Part shown: piece after piece, positions 1-12,130 of the stretch
Layout: every line of letters begins with the position of its first letter
Position numbering within the stretch: position 1 is the stretch's first letter
Source: Climacium dendroides
Lineage: Eukaryota; Streptophyta; Bryopsida; Hypnales; Climaciaceae
DNA length: 64,000 nt
Direction of reading: 5' to 3'
Assembly: GCA_950106755.1 (NCBI GenBank)
Contig: OX467087.1
Coordinates: 21,766,047 to 21,830,046, forward strand
Translations under genes and position numbers: made by a program
Notes under the pieces: model-generated
Database searches by the model: none
Told to the model about the DNA's origin: nothing
What the model saw: the letters and a program-made list of their open reading frames with translations, nothing else

Positions 1-962
1 CATGTCATTGTTGTCAAAAACAGTACCATGTTTCTAACAACCACATCATTTAACTTTTGTGATTGATCCCAAGGTAGACAATCAAACTATGATCGCTCAT
101 GATTCATTTTAAATCCACAATATTGGATGAAGGATTGTAATTTATAATCCTTATTTAAATTGAGAGTTCATGGAGTAAACTTGCAATATTTGGCGGAGGA
201 CATTTACTTCTTTGAAAAAGTATTGATTTTTCTACAAAAGAAAATGTTTAATCCTTAGTTGAAAAAAAGATGTTTTTCAAGTGTATTTGGGAAGCACTCA
301 CTCCTTGCACTTAATCATCAATTCATTTTTGAATTTGAGCCCAACTAATCAAATGAAATTCGTTGAGCCTAGTTTATATTGCAATTTGAAGATTTGAAGA
401 TTTTATTCCAATTCAAATTTGGGGTCAACAACCATGATCTACTAATTTTTTTAATCTTGCAACGACTCAAAAATTTGGTTTCATAATTTACACTTACAAT
501 GGTTTTTTAGAAATGTATTATACATTTGATATGAATTTTCTTCACTTTAACTTCAAAAAATCTTGATAATTTCAAAATGTCTCCAAAGAATCTCATAATT
601 TTAAGATGTACAAAAAACATGTGAGTTCATCTATGAAAAGAATATTAAAAACTCATTGAGGTATAATTTTTATAAAAAATTGAATCATCCAAACCAAGGT
701 TGGGGGCTCTAAAAGTGCCCTTGCTTTATAAGTGACCACTAACACAAACGTATATTTTGCTTTCCTCAATGTATCAGTAGTGTACATTTCATGAGGTGGT
801 CAACTTTTATATGACCATTGCATTTCAACTTCAAAAATCCATAACTAATTCCAAGAAGGTCCAAAAAATATGAAACGACTTCGGTTAGATAGATGCCAAT
901 TCCATTTTTCTTTCTACTTAATTTTTCAAGGAATTTCTCTACCCCCAACATTCAATTAGCTC
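1..962. other. AT-rich intergenic DNA
   Basis: I see no gene here. The sequence is AT-rich with short poly-A and poly-T runs, and the longest open frame (about 61 codons near 766-951) has no recognisable features. It looks like old repeat-derived spacer leading into the C-family element that starts at about 967. Confidence 0.5.
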
Positions 963-1047
963 TTAACCCAAGGCCTTTTTTTAGATTTTAGAAATTTGAT
1001 CTAAATTGAAGAAAAAGCCAATAGCTTGAGAAGTTGTATTAGTTTAA

Positions 1048-1614
1048 CCCCTAAAGTCCCATTGTTCCTACAGGGGACAAAATGGATTTTGGGTAGGCTC
1101 ATATAATCTCAATTTTTATTGAAACTTTTTAAAACTTTCCATAAGATAGAAAAACTTATGAGCTTTCTGGGAATATAATTTTTATTTCAATCGGTGCCCG
1201 AAAGGAAAAGTTATGTCACAATAACCTCAAAAAGGGGGAGACCGGGCAGCAAAAAAAATCCACAAAAAATTGAAATAAATTTTTTAATATTTTTTTCTTG
1301 TAGACTATATTCTTTTATAAATGAGAAGCTTTGATTCATTCCATTTGGATTAGAGATGTGAAAGTTATGGAGCTTCTAGTTTTGCGGGCAATCATAGCAA
1401 TTTCTTTGAAAGAAATTCATTTCTTTCACTTTGAATGCTAATATCTTTCAATCTATATCCCAAAAAATTATCACATAATTTAAGACAAATGTAGAACAAG
1501 ATTCTACGATCAGATTTTTAAAAATATTTTTAAAAACTTATTTTGTAGATGAACGTAGTAGAAGTTGTAGTTTATAGTGGTTTTGATACAAAGATGGCCT
1601 TGGGACTTTAGGGG
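1048..1614 (+). mobile_element. TTAA-flanked MITE, family B (copy B1), inserted in C1
   Basis: The element is flanked by TTAA at 1044-1047 and 1615-1618. Its ends are inverted repeats: left CCCCTAAAGTCCCATTG, right (reverse complement) CCCCTAAAGTCCCAAGG. It is non-coding, 567 bp. The C1 sequence around it lines up with copy C2 near 25520-25550 once B1 and one TTAA are removed, so B1 jumped into C1. Confidence 0.8.
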
Positions 1615-2374
1615 TTAAAAAATTGTAACCATATAAATTCAAACTAGACATGCCAAAGAAAACACAACAATATCACTTTATGAATTGAAAGATTTTAATA
1701 TTTGATTATGACGGTATTAAAATTGAAAAAGTAATTTGAAGTCTTTCAATCCTCTTTTCACATGTCAAATGTAGAAAGTTGGTCACCAAAAAATATGAAG
1801 ATAAAGGGCCTAATATATATATAACTCCAATCAATTTATAGCTTCTCAAAATCTACTCTACAATTCTTTTGACTTTTGAATGAATTTCTAATGTGATTTT
1901 TTCTCCAAGATCTAGAGTAGTTTAGGCTCATTCCCAAGTGCCCTCAACGCTACGGAAAGTTGAGATTGCAATGGACATCCTTGCATAAAATCTTGAATAT
2001 AAATATCATAATCAATCATTTTCAAAATCAGATTTTAAATGCTAAAACTAGACTTCAAAATGAACTAGTGTGCCTTGTGTTGTTGCCACAATCAAAATAG
2101 AAATAAAAGTAATTTTTAAATATTTTTTATTCATAAAAACTGCAAAATTCAATATCTTTTTTTGTCATTAGTCCAAATGTCACGAAACAAAGCTTGTGCA
2201 CCCCTCCTCACCAAGGGCTTTCCGATGGTACCAAGTACACAATAGGAGTGTGCGTGCATGGTTTAGGAGATCTCACCATAATAAAACAAAACAAAACAAC
2301 CAAACTATTTTAATAAATGTTTTTTTCAAAAATATAAACTACTAAAAATAACAATTTGGCTAAGTTTTATTTAA

Positions 2375-2797
2375 TCCTTAAACATCGATACGGACATTTG
2401 ACATTTGATGGATGATAGGGAATCCTTCTAGTAAGACAAAAGTGCAACTATTCATCCTCAAAATTTTGTTGTAAAAAAGGTTTGACTTCCAATGAATGCT
2501 TTCACTATTTGTTAAGCCAATGATTCACCCAGTAATGAAAAGGGACGATTTCCAAGGTCACCCATTCGTCCTTTAACCCTTAAACATTAAGGTGGACGTT
2601 TGGTGTCCGATGGATGACAAGAGAATCTCTCCATACAGGACAGAAGTGCCACTATTCGTCCTCAGAACTTTGTGTGGAAAAGAGAGGTCTTTTATAGTAC
2701 TTTGACTTCCAATGAGTGCTTTTGCAATTTTTTAAGCCAATGCTTCACACGGTCATGAAAACTGATGATTTCCAAGGTCATCCCATCACCCTTTGGA
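2375..2797 (+). mobile_element. TTAA-flanked family D block (two tandem copies) inserted in C1
   Basis: TTAA flanks the block at 2371-2374 and 2798-2801. Two diverged copies lie head to tail, 2375-2572 and 2577-2797, separated by another TTAA. They share blocks such as GGATGA, ACTTCCAATGA and GATTTCCAAGGTCA. In copy C2 the same place (about 26150) reads as an uninterrupted TTTTATTAAGCTTC, the empty site. There is no ORF of note. Confidence 0.7.
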
Positions 2798-2850
2798 TTA
2801 ACTTCAAAGTATTGTCTACACCAAAATTTGGTGCCTCGGGCATTTATGGG

Positions 2851-3920
2851 TTACACTGAAGTCGCTGCTACGGACTTCGGAGCGCATCATCATATGATTA
2901 TGAGCAAGTTTCATCAGTAACATAACTCTTCTACAGTTCAATGTTGGGACAGAATCAGAGAATGATGCAGAGATGCCGGTGTGAACTTTGGAGAACGGGG
3001 CCAGTCGGAGCAGAAAGGGCGGAACAAATGGAGTTCGCCGCATTAAATGTGCACACGGCGGGAGCTTCTGTCGGCCTAAATCGAACTGAAGCTCCGTCAG
3101 GACTGGAACTCAAACTCATAAAGGCGGTCATTGGCAGTTAAAAAAATGCAAGTGAAAGTGTCTAAAAATACTTAACAAGCTGTGGACTGTTGAGAACATG
3201 AGAAAAATTTGTGCAGTCAGCACGTCACAAACTGAAGCCGGCAATACAGTGCACTAAAATTGGTAAATAGTGTGGGCAACACCAATCATGAAGCATAACA
3301 CTAATTGTCAACAATTTGGTTAATGTTACCAATACTAAATGTCAACATTGACACTATTTGTCAACTATTGGGTATAAATTTTTTTACAAGTTTACATTTA
3401 GTGTTACCTAACTATTTCATCAAAATGCAAAGAAAAATGTATGAACCCAAGAAACCTATGACATGCTCAAAAAAGTTACTACTCAGAAAAGTGAACACAA
3501 CACTAAATGCCAATTAATTGAAGTTTAGAGTGACTGGGATAGAAGTCCAAGTAACACTAATCACAACATAACACTATTTATCATCATTAGTGTAGTGGAC
3601 CTCAAATGAAAGGCAAAAGAATTGAAAGGCAAAACATGTGTCAAGGAACTTTGGCATCGAAGTACGCAAATTATTTCAATGATTGCGAGAGTTAGTTGAA
3701 CACTGTGGGAGCACATTCAATTCGGGAAGTTTTTTTAAAGTCTTACCAGCTATTTTCCTTCAATTCCCAAATTGAATTGGGTATTCAAGTTTGAAATCCA
3801 GTAATTTTTTTCTATTTTAATACTAAAAATAGAAATAGAATCTTCCACTCTTTTTCTATTTTTTGTTGTTGATTTTTCCAAATTGCAAGGTCTGTTTTTT
3901 CAGTTCCCAATTCCACTGAT
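2851..3920. other. Gene-poor spacer with a GC-richer island at 2860-3140
   Basis: 2860-3140 is clearly richer in G+C than its surroundings and is open for 66-75 codons on both strands, but neither translation is recognisable; it may be a decayed gene fragment. 3240-3600 repeats short motifs around ACTAAATGTCAAC and CACTATTTGTC, a possible relic repeat. I see nothing else supportable. Confidence 0.4.
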
Positions 3921-3923
3921 TAA

Positions 3924-4217
3924 GGGCCTCTTCACATGCTCACCCAATGGATAAGTTTATAGCTAATTCAAACAAGAAGACAAATGTGGCCCCCATTAGT
4001 TGTCTTGTTGGGATGGACAAGTAGGAAAGGAGGAGTTGAAGTTTCACCGATATTAGTGAATAGCCTCATTGGTGAAGACTAGTAAATCTAATTCTTTTGA
4101 AATTTTTTATTGTTTCCCTCCCCACCCACCAACTTCACATTGAAAGTGCAATGCCTATTTTTCCCTATAGTACTTGCTATGCAATTCCCCTAATGGCCAA
4201 TATATGTAAGGAGGCCC
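3924..4217. mobile_element. Tourist-like (PIF/Harbinger-type) MITE
   Basis: The element is 294 bp and bounded by TAA on both sides (3921-3923 and 4218-4220). Its imperfect terminal inverted repeats start GGGCCTCTTCACATG on the left and, reversed, GGGCCTCCTTACATA on the right. A 3-bp TAA duplication with GGGCC ends is typical of Tourist/PIF-Harbinger MITEs. It has no coding capacity. The assignment rests on ends and target site only. Confidence 0.65.
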
Positions 4218-4689
4218 TAACTTTGAACTAGTTGCTAGATCTTCTTGAAGATAGAGTAGGAGAGTCACTTGCATTTATATCGGGAGATTGTTATCTAAAT
4301 GTTGTCTAGTTAATGTGAACATTTGGATGGATTTTTGATGAAAATTGAATAATTGTAGGTGAAAATTGATTTAAAAAAAAATGAAGGCATCCAATTTTGG
4401 ATGAAATTTGATGATGATTGTAGTCCTTGAGATTGTATGAAAATAGTATAGACCACATTATAGTGGTTTCATCTAAATACTATAAACAACCATAGTATTA
4501 CACCTTAGAAATTCGCACAATTTCCACATTAGTGCTCAAGAATTAAGAGTTATATTATTGTGGTTCAAAGTAACTTTAACATTATATGAGCCCCTTCTTC
4601 TATCATACAATTTTTCTTTTCTTTTCTTTAAATGAAAAAATCTATTAGAAAGTTTGGTACTTTTTGAAAAAGAAATGATGACTTCATAC

Positions 4690-5500
4690 CGAATCTACTG
4701 AGTATTGAACAATTTCCTCTGGACCGCCGACCCAGTCCGCTGCAGTGCTTGCACAGTACTACTACTACGTTGCGATTCTCGGCGTCTTTCTCTTTTTCTT
4801 TTTTCTTTTCTTATCGAAACCCCATTCCATTGCAGAGAATCCGGTTGCGCTTTTGGAATTGATGCGTTTGGTTCATCGTGGCCGTCTCCTTCGGAAGCTG
4901 TGGCCGGAGTCAATGGGTGGGGTCCCTCGAGAACCAAATTTAAACAGGCTGCCAATGAATTCGATCTGCCATAGCCCACCAGCAGGCCGCTGCTCTAAAA
5001 CTGATCAACCTTCGGCGCTGCCGCAACGGCAGCACCGCAGCACTGCAGCCAGGCCGAGCCCTGCGGGTCCAAGCCTCGATCCAATTTGAACCTGGAGTCA
5101 GGCATAAGTTAGGGTTGCGGCATTCTAGTGGCAGCTGCTTCGGAGCGAAATCATCGGGACACAATCAGCAGTTCAGTAGCCGTGACGAAGCGGCACATAA
5201 GATCGGCGGCAGGCCGGGGCTACAGTGGGAGTGGTCCCCAGGTGGGAATCTCCGCCCTGATCAAAACAGTACAGTTACAGTACAGTACTGTCAACTGAAC
5301 TGATGAGCGAGGGGCCACGCATCGATCGAATAACTTATAATTACGGACGGCGAAGACATGGTTTTGCTGTTGAGAGGAATTCGGAAGACCGATTGCTAAC
5401 TCGAAGGCCAGTGTCTAAATTTCGATCGGTGCACATGCTTGTGGCCGGGTTCCATCGTTTCGGAAGAGTTGGGAATTCGAAGGCCACTGTCTAGATTTTG
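4690..5500. other. GC-rich island with overlapping short ORFs, unrecognised
   Basis: This stretch has markedly higher G+C than its surroundings and open frames of 60-115 codons on both strands. The longest plus-strand frame (4745-5089) begins with a hydrophobic segment and continues basic and proline-rich. A pyrimidine run followed by CATTGCAG near 4843 looks like a splice acceptor. I recognise no domain in any frame. It could be a decayed gene, a 5' exon plus promoter, or captured DNA. Confidence 0.3.
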
Positions 5501-5532
5501 ATCGGGAGATCGAAGTGCTGCACTTCGGGCAA

Positions 5533-5732
5533 AGTTAGCGACCGTGGAAATCATCCCTTTGGGCATTGAATAGCTGATTTTCTTTAAAAAGCACTCATTT
5601 GAAGTCAAATTAGTATACAAGACCTCCCCTTTTCATGCAAAATTCTAAGGATGAATAGTTGTATTTCTATACTACATAGAAGGATTCTTTACCATTCATC
5701 AACTAAAAAATGGCCACAATGTCGTTGATATG
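5533..5732 (-). mobile_element. Family D element, inverted copy
   Basis: The reverse complement shares the D-family blocks seen at 2375-2797, including the GGAAATCATC, AAAAGCACTCATTTGAAGTCAAA and ATGAATAGTTG regions. It ends next to TTAA at 5733-5736. It is non-coding. Confidence 0.55.
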
Positions 5733-5736
5733 TTAA

Positions 5737-6787
5737 ACTGAAATAAAAAAAAAGGGAAAAATAGTGGGGAACATTGATGAGTACGTACAATGTTTCCAAT
5801 GGTATTGTGGAAGCACTATTGAAAATAAACTGTTAAAACTCCAAGAAGACGGTAGAGGTTCTGTGTATTACTCTTTCTATCCCAAAATGTTCTTTGACTT
5901 TCTTTAAGTTTCTGTCCCAAAATGATCTTTCGGTTGTTCAAAATGGTCTTATTCTTGAAAAACTCAATGAATGGATGACAACTTCCTTGAAATACTTAGA
6001 AACAAGTTGAAATAACATTATTTTCAATATTAATCCCAAATATTTTGTCCACCCAAAAGATCATTTGGGGACAAAGGGAGTGTTAATATATCACAAGTTT
6101 TGTTGCACTTGTGGGAAGTCTTGAGGATGGTATCGCATGTAGTTATGTTCTCTTACCATGCAAAAGGAGCAAATTTGAAAAGAATTGATGTGCACATTTT
6201 GGAAATCGAGACAACAACAAACAATTTTAAGTTTGTACTTTTTAATAGATGTTATACTAGAGGATTTTTTTCATTAAAATTATGCATATAATATAACATT
6301 AAAAAAGATGATTCCAATGGTGTATTAAGATTGTTCAACTACAATTTCTAGTATGAGCCCATCACAAAATAACGGTGACCTTTGATACTTCAATTAGGGG
6401 TCAAACAACCAACTTGTTCTATGCCTAAATATATATGATCCAAAAATAAGAACATGATTGATCAATTGTTGCATTTGAATTAGAGGTGAGGAGAAACCTT
6501 CAAAATGGGCAATTTAGGTGCTCTTTTTATAATGTACATATGATATTGGGATTGGAAGGGAATAAGGTCCCTCTACCCTTCATACCATTGTTCAAATATT
6601 TTAGAGTCAAGATTTTTGGATTACTTTTAGTTTGTTGGTTTTAAGTTCAATCATATTTGTTGATTATTAAATTGCAAGGAGAAGGCTTTGTATCAACAAC
6701 AATTATGTCAAAGGAGTTTGAAAAGCTAAATGAGCGAACAAATGCTACATGAAGGTAGTCTCTTATAGTAAATATACCCCAGAAGAA
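5737..6787. other. AT-rich spacer
   Basis: I see no gene or bounded element here. Short open frames (6100-6291 plus, 6647-6859 minus) have no recognisable composition. Confidence 0.4.
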
Positions 6788-6974
6788 TAAGTTGGTTATT
6801 GTGGAAATCATCCTTTTTGGTACTGTGTGAATCATTTGCTTTAAAAAAACCAATAGCATTCATTGGAGATCAAACCATTGTGTAAAACCTCCCCTTCTCG
6901 TATACAACTCTACCCTACAAGTAAAAGGTCTTTGTCATCCATAGACACTTAGTGTTTGTGGTGTCTTTTTAGGA
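6788..6974 (-). mobile_element. Family D element, inverted copy
   Basis: The reverse complement matches the D family (shared GTGGAAATCATC, CATTCATTGGAGATCAAA and AAAACCTCCCCTTCTC blocks also present at 5550-5625). It abuts TTAA at 6975-6978. The 153 bp hAT-like foldback begins only 20 bp further on. Confidence 0.5.
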
Positions 6975-6993
6975 TTAAACAACTTGTTTTCAA

Positions 6994-7146
6994 CATGGTT
7001 GTCATACTGGACAAGTTACTATTCATTTTTTGTCTTGTAGGACAAGTTACTATTCATCAAATGTACTTGAAAGGTACATTTGATGAATAGTAACTCGTCC
7101 TACAAGACAAAAAATGAATAGTAACTTGTCCAGTATGACAACCATG
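6994..7146. mobile_element. hAT-like foldback MITE, copy 1
   Basis: An almost perfect 153 bp palindrome starts CATGGTTGTCATACTGGACA and ends with its reverse complement, so a transcript would fold into one long hairpin with a tiny loop near 7070. It is flanked by the 8-bp direct repeat GTTTTCAA (6986-6993 and 7147-7154). Eight-bp duplications point to the hAT superfamily. A second copy of the same length, with a different 8-bp duplication, is at 57513-57665. Confidence 0.85.
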
Positions 7147-7564
7147 GTTTTCAATATCCTTTATTCTAGAGTTGTAACACCCAAAGTAACATTCACAAAA
7201 TTGGCTAAAATTTGTTTTATTCGCTACTTAAAATTTTTAGTAGCTAAATGTACATTGAAGAAAATCCTTGAAATGATTAGATCATTACAAGAAGTTTGAG
7301 CCCTGAAGAAGGCCATTAGTTCTAGTTCTCTGACAATAGGGAATGTTAACAAAAAAACAAAAACAAAATATTAAAAATTCCAATTTTTTTCTCCAACAAA
7401 GGGCAAGGCCTAAATGACACATGACAAGTTTATACAAACATGTTTAAAAATGATTTTTAAAATGAATCCGAAATTATAGAACTCTCATAGTTTGACGTGG
7501 CACTACTATTGCCACATCAAATTGTGATTATTTTATTATTTTAATCATTTTTTACTATTTTTAA

Positions 7565-8474
7565 CCCCTAAGTCCCATTGTCCTCTTGAGAGACAAAATG
7601 GATTTTACCTAAACTCCTATGGTCCCAATATTTGTTTTGATTTTTTGAATCTTTTAGTGAAGATAGGAAGATACATTAGCTTTTCAAAAATACAATTTTT
7701 ATTTCAATTGGAGTTTAGAAGCAAAATTTATGGAACAAAAAGCCCATTTTTTTAGTTTGGTGGACAAAAAACCCCTTCAAAGTATAAAATTTTTAAAATT
7801 TGTTTTATGTAGATTATATTTTTATATACATGGCAAGCTTTGATTCATTGCATTTGGATTTGTTATGAGAAAGTCATGGACAATCTTGATTTTTCAAGCA
7901 ATTAGAACATCTTCTTGAAAAAATAACTTGTAAAATTCATTTTTGACCTCAATTTTCACAATTTTTCAAAAAAAAGTTTCACAAGGTTAAAATCTCTTGC
8001 TAGAATAATCTCACCATTGAAATTAGTGTCTTTCAATACTATCTTAGAACTATTAACAATTTAGATTGTCCTTCAATCTTGAATCTACTTCTATTTAATA
8101 ATTTTTTAATGAATGAGAATTAAGTGTGTTTTTTTGAATTTTTTTTTCAAGAATCTCAACTCATTTCTTTATCATATAAAATTATAAATTCAAAATCATT
8201 AGAGCAAAAATAATAAGTTATGAAAGTTTAAAGCCAAATAATGTAGTTGAGCAAGGTGCAAAAAAATTTGTTTCCTTCACTTTAAACACAAATATTTTGC
8301 AATAAACGTAGTCAAAGTTTGTGAAAATTCTACCACACATTCTTATATTAATTTAATACAAGATCCTATAGTTTGATATGCAAAAAACCTTTTTTTTAAA
8401 CTTTTTGCTCATTGCTATAGAAATGACATTTTTGAGTGGGTTTTGATGGAAAAGAGACCTTGGGACTTTAGGGA
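7565..8474 (+). mobile_element. TTAA-flanked MITE, family B, long form (copy B2)
   Basis: TTAA lies at 7561-7564 and 8475-8478. The left end is CCCCTAAGTCCCATTG, and the right end reversed is TCCCTAAAGTCCCAAGG. At 910 bp it is the long form of family B, matching copy B4 (48896-49794) throughout, for example GGCAATTAGAACATCTTC-like and CAAAGCCAAATAATGTAG blocks. It is non-coding. Confidence 0.8.
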
Positions 8475-8913
8475 TTAATATTTTAATATTCAACTAGTAG
8501 TTGGCGCTTGCTTTGCTACGCATTAACTATATTACTTTCATCAATTTTTCATGTGATAGAATGTAGATTAATAAAATATGTATAATCTTTAAATGAAAAT
8601 ATTGACATCTTCATACAATATTCACTATAAGAAAATTGTGTCTGCTGCGACATCGCAATTTGGACACCCGGACATCGCACGTGACGTCTTCTATGTCTGG
8701 ACTAATGTCCAATTACATCGTGCTGCTGTGGACATGCCAAAAACATGGTACGTTGCATTAGATTCGCAGGCCCAGCATCGTGATGTCTGAAAAAACATCG
8801 GTCAACGGGTAACTTCAGAAAATTGACATGTAGCTGCCACCTAGGCGCAGGAAAGCCAGAGTGTCATTTTTTTCATCCATTGCCCGTCTATGATGTGGCA
8901 TCTGACGTGTAAC

Positions 8914-8931
8914 TGACGTGGCATGCCACGT
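8914..8931. promoter_or_regulatory. 18-bp palindrome in the left subterminal region of the CACTA element
   Basis: GACGTGGCATGCCACGTC is a perfect palindrome with two ACGT cores. An identical copy lies in the right subterminal region at 12113-12130. A binding site for transposase or a bZIP-type factor is inference. Confidence 0.5.
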
Positions 8932-9359
8932 CGGTGCTGACGGAATTGGCTGATGTGGCATCTGTGGATGCTGACGTGGCATTTTGGGGGCCACTTGCTT
9001 GGTCTGCTTAGCATTTTAGGATGTCTTCTGAGACATCGCTGTGGACGTCCAGATGTCTTAAATGACGTCAGATGAAATAGTTGTATGCTGATTGAAATGT
9101 CCATCCGAGCGTGTGGAGTTTGCACATGCGTGCTTCTTAAAGCATACCCTGTCATAGGAGATGTCTGCTTGCATAAACCAACACAAGTACATGTTGAAAT
9201 AGCAGATGGCTTCTTGCATTGTAGGATGTCAGCAACGACATCTACTTGTTTGATCTTCATAGAAGGAGATGCTATTATGAACACACTTATTTTTTGAGAC
9301 ATCTCCTAGAACGCATGTATGTATTGTATTGGACATTTTAATGTTGTTTATGTAGTAAT

Positions 9360-9740
9360 ATGTTGTACACAATATAAAATATGCAATATATGGTATATCA
9401 TATGCAATATAACATATAATACATATAATATGCCATACAAAATACAATACATATAATATACCATACAAAATACAATACATATAATATACCATACAAAATA
9501 CACCATACATAATATATATAATATGCCATACAAAATATATACAACATACCATACAAAATATATACAACATATCATACAAAATATATACAACATACCATAC
9601 AAAATATAATATGCCATACAAAATACACCATACAAAATATATATAAAATACCATATAAAATATACTATACAAAATACAATATATATATATACAACATGTC
9701 ATACAAAATACACCATACAATATGCCATACATTATATTTA
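9360..9740. repeat. Degenerate ATACAAAATATAC-type tandem repeat
   Basis: About 380 bp consist of variants of CCATACAAAATATATACAAC and CATATAATATGCCATACAAA. This creates long spurious minus-strand frames rich in Tyr, Ile, Leu and Cys. It lies inside the CACTA element. A similar CCATAT-rich stretch occurs at 29450-29670. Confidence 0.75.
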
Positions 9741-10202
9741 TCAAGTATATTGAATGGCTCAAAAATCTATTTATGAATTGATGAAAAGACAAGCCTTTTA
9801 TACTAGTGGGGTGTAGGAGGCATGACAAACAATATGGGATATACAAAACTAAAATATGAGCAACAACATAAATACAATGATGTCTGAAATGACGTTTTAA
9901 AAAACATTTACATGTCTTAGTTATGTTTTTTTCGACGTCATTGTAAACATTCAAAAGAACATATGTAGTATGAAATTAAACATTCACATCAATGTTGTTT
10001 TAAATATTTGCTTCAACAATTTTTAAATTTTCTACAAATCTTATTTGTTGTTTATGATGTCATGATGAACATTTGCATGTCATTTCCAACATATATGGGG
10101 ATGTCTCCTTGAACATTTAATTGATAAAGTCACATTTATTAAATCTAGGTTGTTTGCAACATCAACTTCAATATAGTATGACACAACAATACATCCAACA
10201 CG

Positions 10203-10851
10203 GAATTCCAATTGTAGATTATATTTTTGTCTATTTGGAAAGCTCTGATTCATTTCATTTGGATTTGTTATGAGAAAGTTATGGACATTTTTGTTTTTTA
10301 GGCAATTAGAACATCTTCTTGAAAAAAATAACTTGTTGGATGCATTTCTGAATGCAATTTTTACAATTTTTTCAAAATAAAAATTTCACGTGGTTTAGTT
10401 TACTTGCTAGAACAATCTCACCGTTGGAATTAGTGCATTTTAATTCCATCTAAAATATATTAATATTTTAGATTTTTTTTCTATATCATACCTACTTCTA
10501 CTTAACAATTTTCTTAAGAATGAAATTTAAGTTTTTTTATTTTTTATTTATTTTCCTCAACTCTCAACTCAATTCTCTATTATAAATATTTAAATATCAA
10601 AACTCTGTAGTGCAAAAATTTTACAAAGTCAAAAAATCTAGTCCCTCAATGCGCTAAAAAACTTGTTTTTTCCACTTTAAATCTATGCGGTAAAAAATTC
10701 TGAAATTTTTTCTACAATTTTTTCTACTTGTTAGGTGTAAGATCCTATAGTTAAATGTGGAAAAAAATTAAAATTTCTTTTACTCTTTGCTACAGAAATA
10801 ACAATTTTCAATGTTTTCTGGCAAAAAAAGGCCTTGGTCCTTTAAGGGTTA
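10203..10851 (+). mobile_element. Family B fragment inside the CACTA element
   Basis: The sequence matches the inner and right part of long B copies (AGCTCTGATTCAT, GGATTTGTTATGAGAAAGTT, GGCAATTAGAACATCTTC) and ends with GGCCTTGGTCCTTTAAGGGTTAA, the B right end. The left terminus is missing. It was either captured before the CACTA element moved or inserted and then truncated. Confidence 0.6.
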
Positions 10852-12112
10852 AGATGTCAAATATCTCAAAGTCCAAGAACACTAGAAAATCACCCCACAT
10901 TAGATATGAATGATTTGAAGATAATAAGTTAAGAAGGTGAAATAGCAATAAAAATTATTAAAATTTGATGCAAAATTTATGATTTTAAACTAATAAAATT
11001 TAGAATTTAAATCTTAAGTTAAAAATAAATATTTTTATATAATATAATATTGATATGATTTTGTAAACCTTTTTTCATAACAAATCCATTCATCTAATTT
11101 GTATAAAATTGTTATATAAATTAAATCTATATAGCTTATAACATTTTGAAAAATTTTCTGGACATTTTTTAAAACATCTGATGTCCACAACAATGTCTTA
11201 GATTGTATCATTGTTTTTCATAGCACCAATATGCTATGACTGAAATTTAGCAATGCTTTCTACAACATCAAACTAAAATCTCTGCTTTTCCAGCGTCTGT
11301 CGACGTGACATTCCAATGTTTTCTCAGACGTATGATGTTATCTTGGACATACAACGTTTTTGGCCTGACATCAGAAAAAATACATTTTTCTTATATGGTG
11401 CAGTTGGTGAATGATAGGGACTTCGATGGCCTACAACCAGTGCAACAAGTCATGGACCCGGTGAGCCAACCAGCAGACAATGGTGGAGAATATATTGCCG
11501 TAGTTAGTGATGACATTGCATCTGAGGAGGAACATAGGGTGTTCACATCACTGACATGTGTTTGCTTTGCCAACATTTTGACGTCCTACGTAGGACGTCT
11601 GAGAAATACAAAGCCATCAGCATGTTCATGTCTTCCAAGTAAACTCGTTGCATCTTGAATGTGCATTTTGTGACAGAGTCTGTCTTGCTTGGTGCTGCAA
11701 GTGACATTATATGAATAGGGTGGAATTTTATCTTAATGAAGTTTATTGAACGTGCGCAAAATGTAAGACTTCAATAGTCCAAAAATGAACCTAAACCAAG
11801 TAAACACATAAGTCATTTTGTACTACATAGGAAGGACGTGCATCATGTGCAAATTCAACCTTGGACATAAAGTCATGTCATGCATCTATAGTCATTTTGA
11901 CATCAAAGAAAACGCCTACAATTGCTTCCACAACACCCACATGTCCAGTTAGACGTAATGAAACGTACAGTGAATAGCATGTGGTTTGAAGTTACATTCG
12001 CAGTAAGTACAAAATGTTGACGTCAAAAGTGACGTCAATGTGAACGTCAGTACGTCACTTGTGACGTCCACGGAGACATTCAAGATCGGAACATGGATAG
12101 GCCAAATATGTT

Positions 12113-12130
12113 GACGTGGCATGCCACGTC
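12113..12130. promoter_or_regulatory. 18-bp palindrome in the right subterminal region of the CACTA element
   Basis: GACGTGGCATGCCACGTC, identical to 8914-8931. It sits among GACGTC and GACATC motifs, 428 bp inside the right end. Confidence 0.5.

Larger units (their letters stand above)
967..2850 (+). mobile_element. TTAA-flanked element, family C (copy C1), carrying nested insertions
   Basis: The left end reads TTAA followed by CCCAAGGCC (963 on). The right end resembles the right end of copy C2 at 26160-26211 (shared blocks CTTCAAAGTATTGTC and AATTTGGTGCC). The interior matches C2 at 25437-26211, for example the blocks GTCTTTCAATCCTC/TTTCACATGTC and GTTGGTCACCAAAAAATATG. It is interrupted by a B element (1048-1614) and a D block (2375-2797). 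The right flank is TTAC rather than TTAA, so that end is eroded. No protein-coding capacity is visible. Confidence 0.65.

Noticed and set aside
9229..9954. 241-codon minus-strand ORF, the longest in the window
   Set aside because: It is produced by the ATACAAAATATAC-type tandem repeat; the translation is a monotone of Tyr, Ile, Leu and Cys with no domain.
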